Source of the DNA: Candidatus Sulfidibacterium hydrothermale
GTDB taxonomy: Bacteria; Bacteroidota; Bacteroidia; Bacteroidales; F082
Assembly (NCBI RefSeq): GCF_020149915.1
Contig: NZ_CP083760.1
Span: 2,914,001-2,978,000, forward strand
DNA length: 64,000 bases
Direction of reading: 5' to 3'
Below are positions 62,475-64,000 of this stretch, piece after piece; within the stretch, counting starts at the first letter, position 1, and the number at the start of each line of letters is the position of its first letter. A program made the position numbers and the translations under genes. Under the pieces are notes generated by a model. That model was not told where the DNA came from, ran no database searches, and was given only the letters and a program-made list of their open reading frames with translations.

Positions 62475-64000
62475 ATGAGAAAAGAAAAAAAATCACTGGA
62501 AGAAGTACACGCCTCGGTTGACACAACAAAGAAAACCGGAGTCTTCAGAAAACTCATGGCATTTATGGGCCCGGCATACCTGATCAGTGTCGGATACATG
62601 GATCCGGGAAACTGGGCTACCGATATTGCTGCCGGCAGCCGGTTTGGCTATCAGCTGATTTGGGTTTTGCTGATGTCGAACATTATGGCTTTATTATTAC
62701 AAAGCCTGAGTGTGCGCCTTGGCGTGGTACGCGGTCGTGATTTGGCCCAGGCCTGTCGCGAAACCTATTCGCGGCCGGTAAATTTCATCTTGTACATCCT
62801 GGCAGAAATCGCCATTATTGCCACCGATCTGGCAGAAGTGGTCGGCATGGCCATTGGGCTGCAGCTTCTTTTTCATATTCCGTTGCTGTGGGGTGTCCTG
62901 CTTACTTTTGCCGACACCTTTCTTTTGCTTTTTCTTATTAACAAGGGCATGCGAAAGATGGAAGCTTTTATTCTGGCCCTGGTAGGCGTTATCGGTCTGG
63001 CTTTTTTTGTAGAGATGATTTTTGCCCAACCCAATCTGACTGAACTGTCCAAAGGCTTTATTCCGTCTCTTCCGGGAGACTCTGCTTTATATATTGCCAT
63101 TGGCATTATCGGAGCCACGGTAATGCCCCATAACCTGTACTTACACTCATCGCTGGTACAAACCCGCAGTTTTAAACGAACACGTGTCGATATCGGCAGC
63201 GCCTTGCGATTCAACTTTCTGGATTCGCTTTTTGCTTTGAACATGGCTTTTTTTGTAAACGCCGCTATCCTGATCCTGGCGGCAGCCACTTTTTATCAGG
63301 CCGGGTTATTCCATGTAAGTGAAATTCAGGATGCATACAAGTTTCTGGCTCCTTTGCTCGGCACACACTGGGCCGCCATTTTGTTTGCCGTGGCACTGAT
63401 TGCCGCCGGACAAAGCTCTACACTTACCGGTACCCTGGCCGGGCAAATTATTATGGAAGGATTTATCAATTTCCGGATCCAGCCCTGGGCCCGGCGGATG
63501 ATCACCCGGCTGCTGGCCATTATTCCGGCCATTATCACCTTGTTATACTTTGGCGAAAGTTACACCGGGAGACTGCTCGTTTTGAGCCAGGTAGTTTTAA
63601 GCCTGCAACTGGGATTTGCCGTAATCCCTTTGATTCATTTTGTCAGCGACAAAACTTCCATGGGAAAATTCGCCATCCGGCTTCCGGTAAAAATTGCTGC
63701 CTGGTCCATTGCCCTGATTATCGTGATCCTTAATCTTCAACTAATTTTTCAGGAAATCCGGCAGTGGATGACCATGCATCCCGTACTGGTTACCACCCTT
63801 GTTATTCCGCTGACCACCCCTTTGATATTCCTGCTTTTTTATTTGCTTATTTATCCGGCAGTTAAAAAAGCAAAAATCAAAAAAAGCAATTTTATTCATT
63901 CGGGAATTCCGGAGCTACAGCTTTCACAGAAACCTTTATATCAACGGATTATGGTTGCGCTGGACTTTTCCGGTGCTGATGCATCCGTTATGCAACACGC
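62475..64000 (+). CDS. mntH: Nramp-family divalent metal transporter with C-terminal universal-stress domain (3' end outside window)
   Basis: The frame opens at the ATG at 62475 and stays open to the right edge, 508 codons. The Nramp core has YLISVGYMDPGNWATDIAAG (the DPGN metal motif), IATDLAEVVGMAIGLQLLF, and GATVMPHNLYLHSSLVQTRS (the MPHN motif), with about 11 helices to near residue 465, so it takes up Mn2+ or Fe2+ with protons. After a short linker the sequence KPLYQRIMVALDFSGADASV begins a universal-stress-protein (UspA-like) domain, an Nramp-USP fusion. The rest of that domain is beyond the edge. Symbol given by family. Confidence 0.92.
   Translation, partial: MRKEKKSLEEVHASVDTTKKTGVFRKLMAFMGPAYLISVGYMDPGNWATDIAAGSRFGYQLIWVLLMSNIMALLLQSLSVRLGVVRGRDLAQACRETYSRPVNFILYILAEIAIIATDLAEVVGMAIGLQLLFHIPLLWGVLLTFADTFLLLFLINKGMRKMEAFILALVGVIGLAFFVEMIFAQPNLTELSKGFIPSLPGDSALYIAIGIIGATVMPHNLYLHSSLVQTRSFKRTRVDIGSALRFNFLDSLFALNMAFFVNAAILILAAATFYQAGLFHVSEIQDAYKFLAPLLGTHWAAILFAVALIAAGQSSTLTGTLAGQIIMEGFINFRIQPWARRMITRLLAIIPAIITLLYFGESYTGRLLVLSQVVLSLQLGFAVIPLIHFVSDKTSMGKFAIRLPVKIAAWSIALIIVILNLQLIFQEIRQWMTMHPVLVTTLVIPLTTPLIFLLFYLLIYPAVKKAKIKKSNFIHSGIPELQLSQKPLYQRIMVALDFSGADASVMQH

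Overview
The window comes from a member of the Bacteroidota, probably a Bacteroidales/Marinilabiliales-type lineage. The main evidence is the promoter signature TAnnTTTG (-7), often with TTG/TTTG about 18-21 bp upstream (-33), in front of many genes on both strands. The near absence of strong Shine-Dalgarno sequences, a leuA-leuC-leuD-LeuA-like-leuB operon, a sufBCDS-sufE-sufT cluster, a TonB-dependent receptor and a FadL-type porin agree with this. All content is chromosomal and mostly housekeeping. No phage, IS element, CRISPR array or rRNA was seen.

Layout. 1-3900 (minus): carB (3' end beyond the left edge) and carA. 4435-5571 (plus): a DUF4143-type ATPase behind a 32-bp palindrome. 5618-8911 (minus): a LytTR response regulator and a LytS-type histidine kinase whose extracytoplasmic part carries DxNxDG repeats. 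9554-15720 (minus): five leucine-pathway genes preceded at 15765-15939 by what reads as a complete translation-coupled attenuator, with an Ile/Leu-rich leader peptide, competing hairpins and a terminator. 15996-23210 (minus): cysM, sufT, sufE, sufS, sufD, sufC, a four-helix-bundle gene wedged between sufC and sufB inside repeats, and sufB. 24404-29386 (plus): tRNA-Gln, rimP, nusA, infB. 29459-32695 (minus): arginine decarboxylase, agmatinase and a deoxyhypusine-synthase-like gene, a polyamine operon. 32885-48327: a methyltransferase, a UPF0182 membrane protein, an MgtC/DUF4010 protein, a CDF transporter with a NifX-like tail, a HAD hydrolase, a LOG protein, leuS, a TetR regulator, Hsp20, a flippase-like membrane protein, class II aldolase, a small repeat protein and a cytidylate-kinase-like protein. 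48385-52933 (minus): a pantothenate / LPS-precursor / ribosome-maturation operon (thioredoxin-like, panC, panD, flippase-like, rfaE2, rbfA, methyltransferase). 53064-57601 (minus): TonB receptor, TPR lipoprotein-like gene, FadL porin. 57810-61496 (minus): purL. 61777-62344 (plus): two near-identical cold-shock genes. 62475-end (plus): an Nramp transporter running into a universal-stress domain, cut by the right edge.

The least ordinary material is non-coding. Two inverted copies of a roughly 290-bp element built from five or six small hairpins (about 9178-9462 and 23976-24268) bracket the whole leu-cysM-suf block. A second family of AAGTACTT-rich inverted/direct repeats occurs at five places, including both flanks of the four-helix-bundle gene that interrupts sufB-sufC. 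With the leu attenuator, these are the parts most worth following up.

Limits: all calls rest on reading the sequence by eye. Homology statements are family recognition from motifs, with no database search. Hairpins were judged by complementarity, not by energy calculation.
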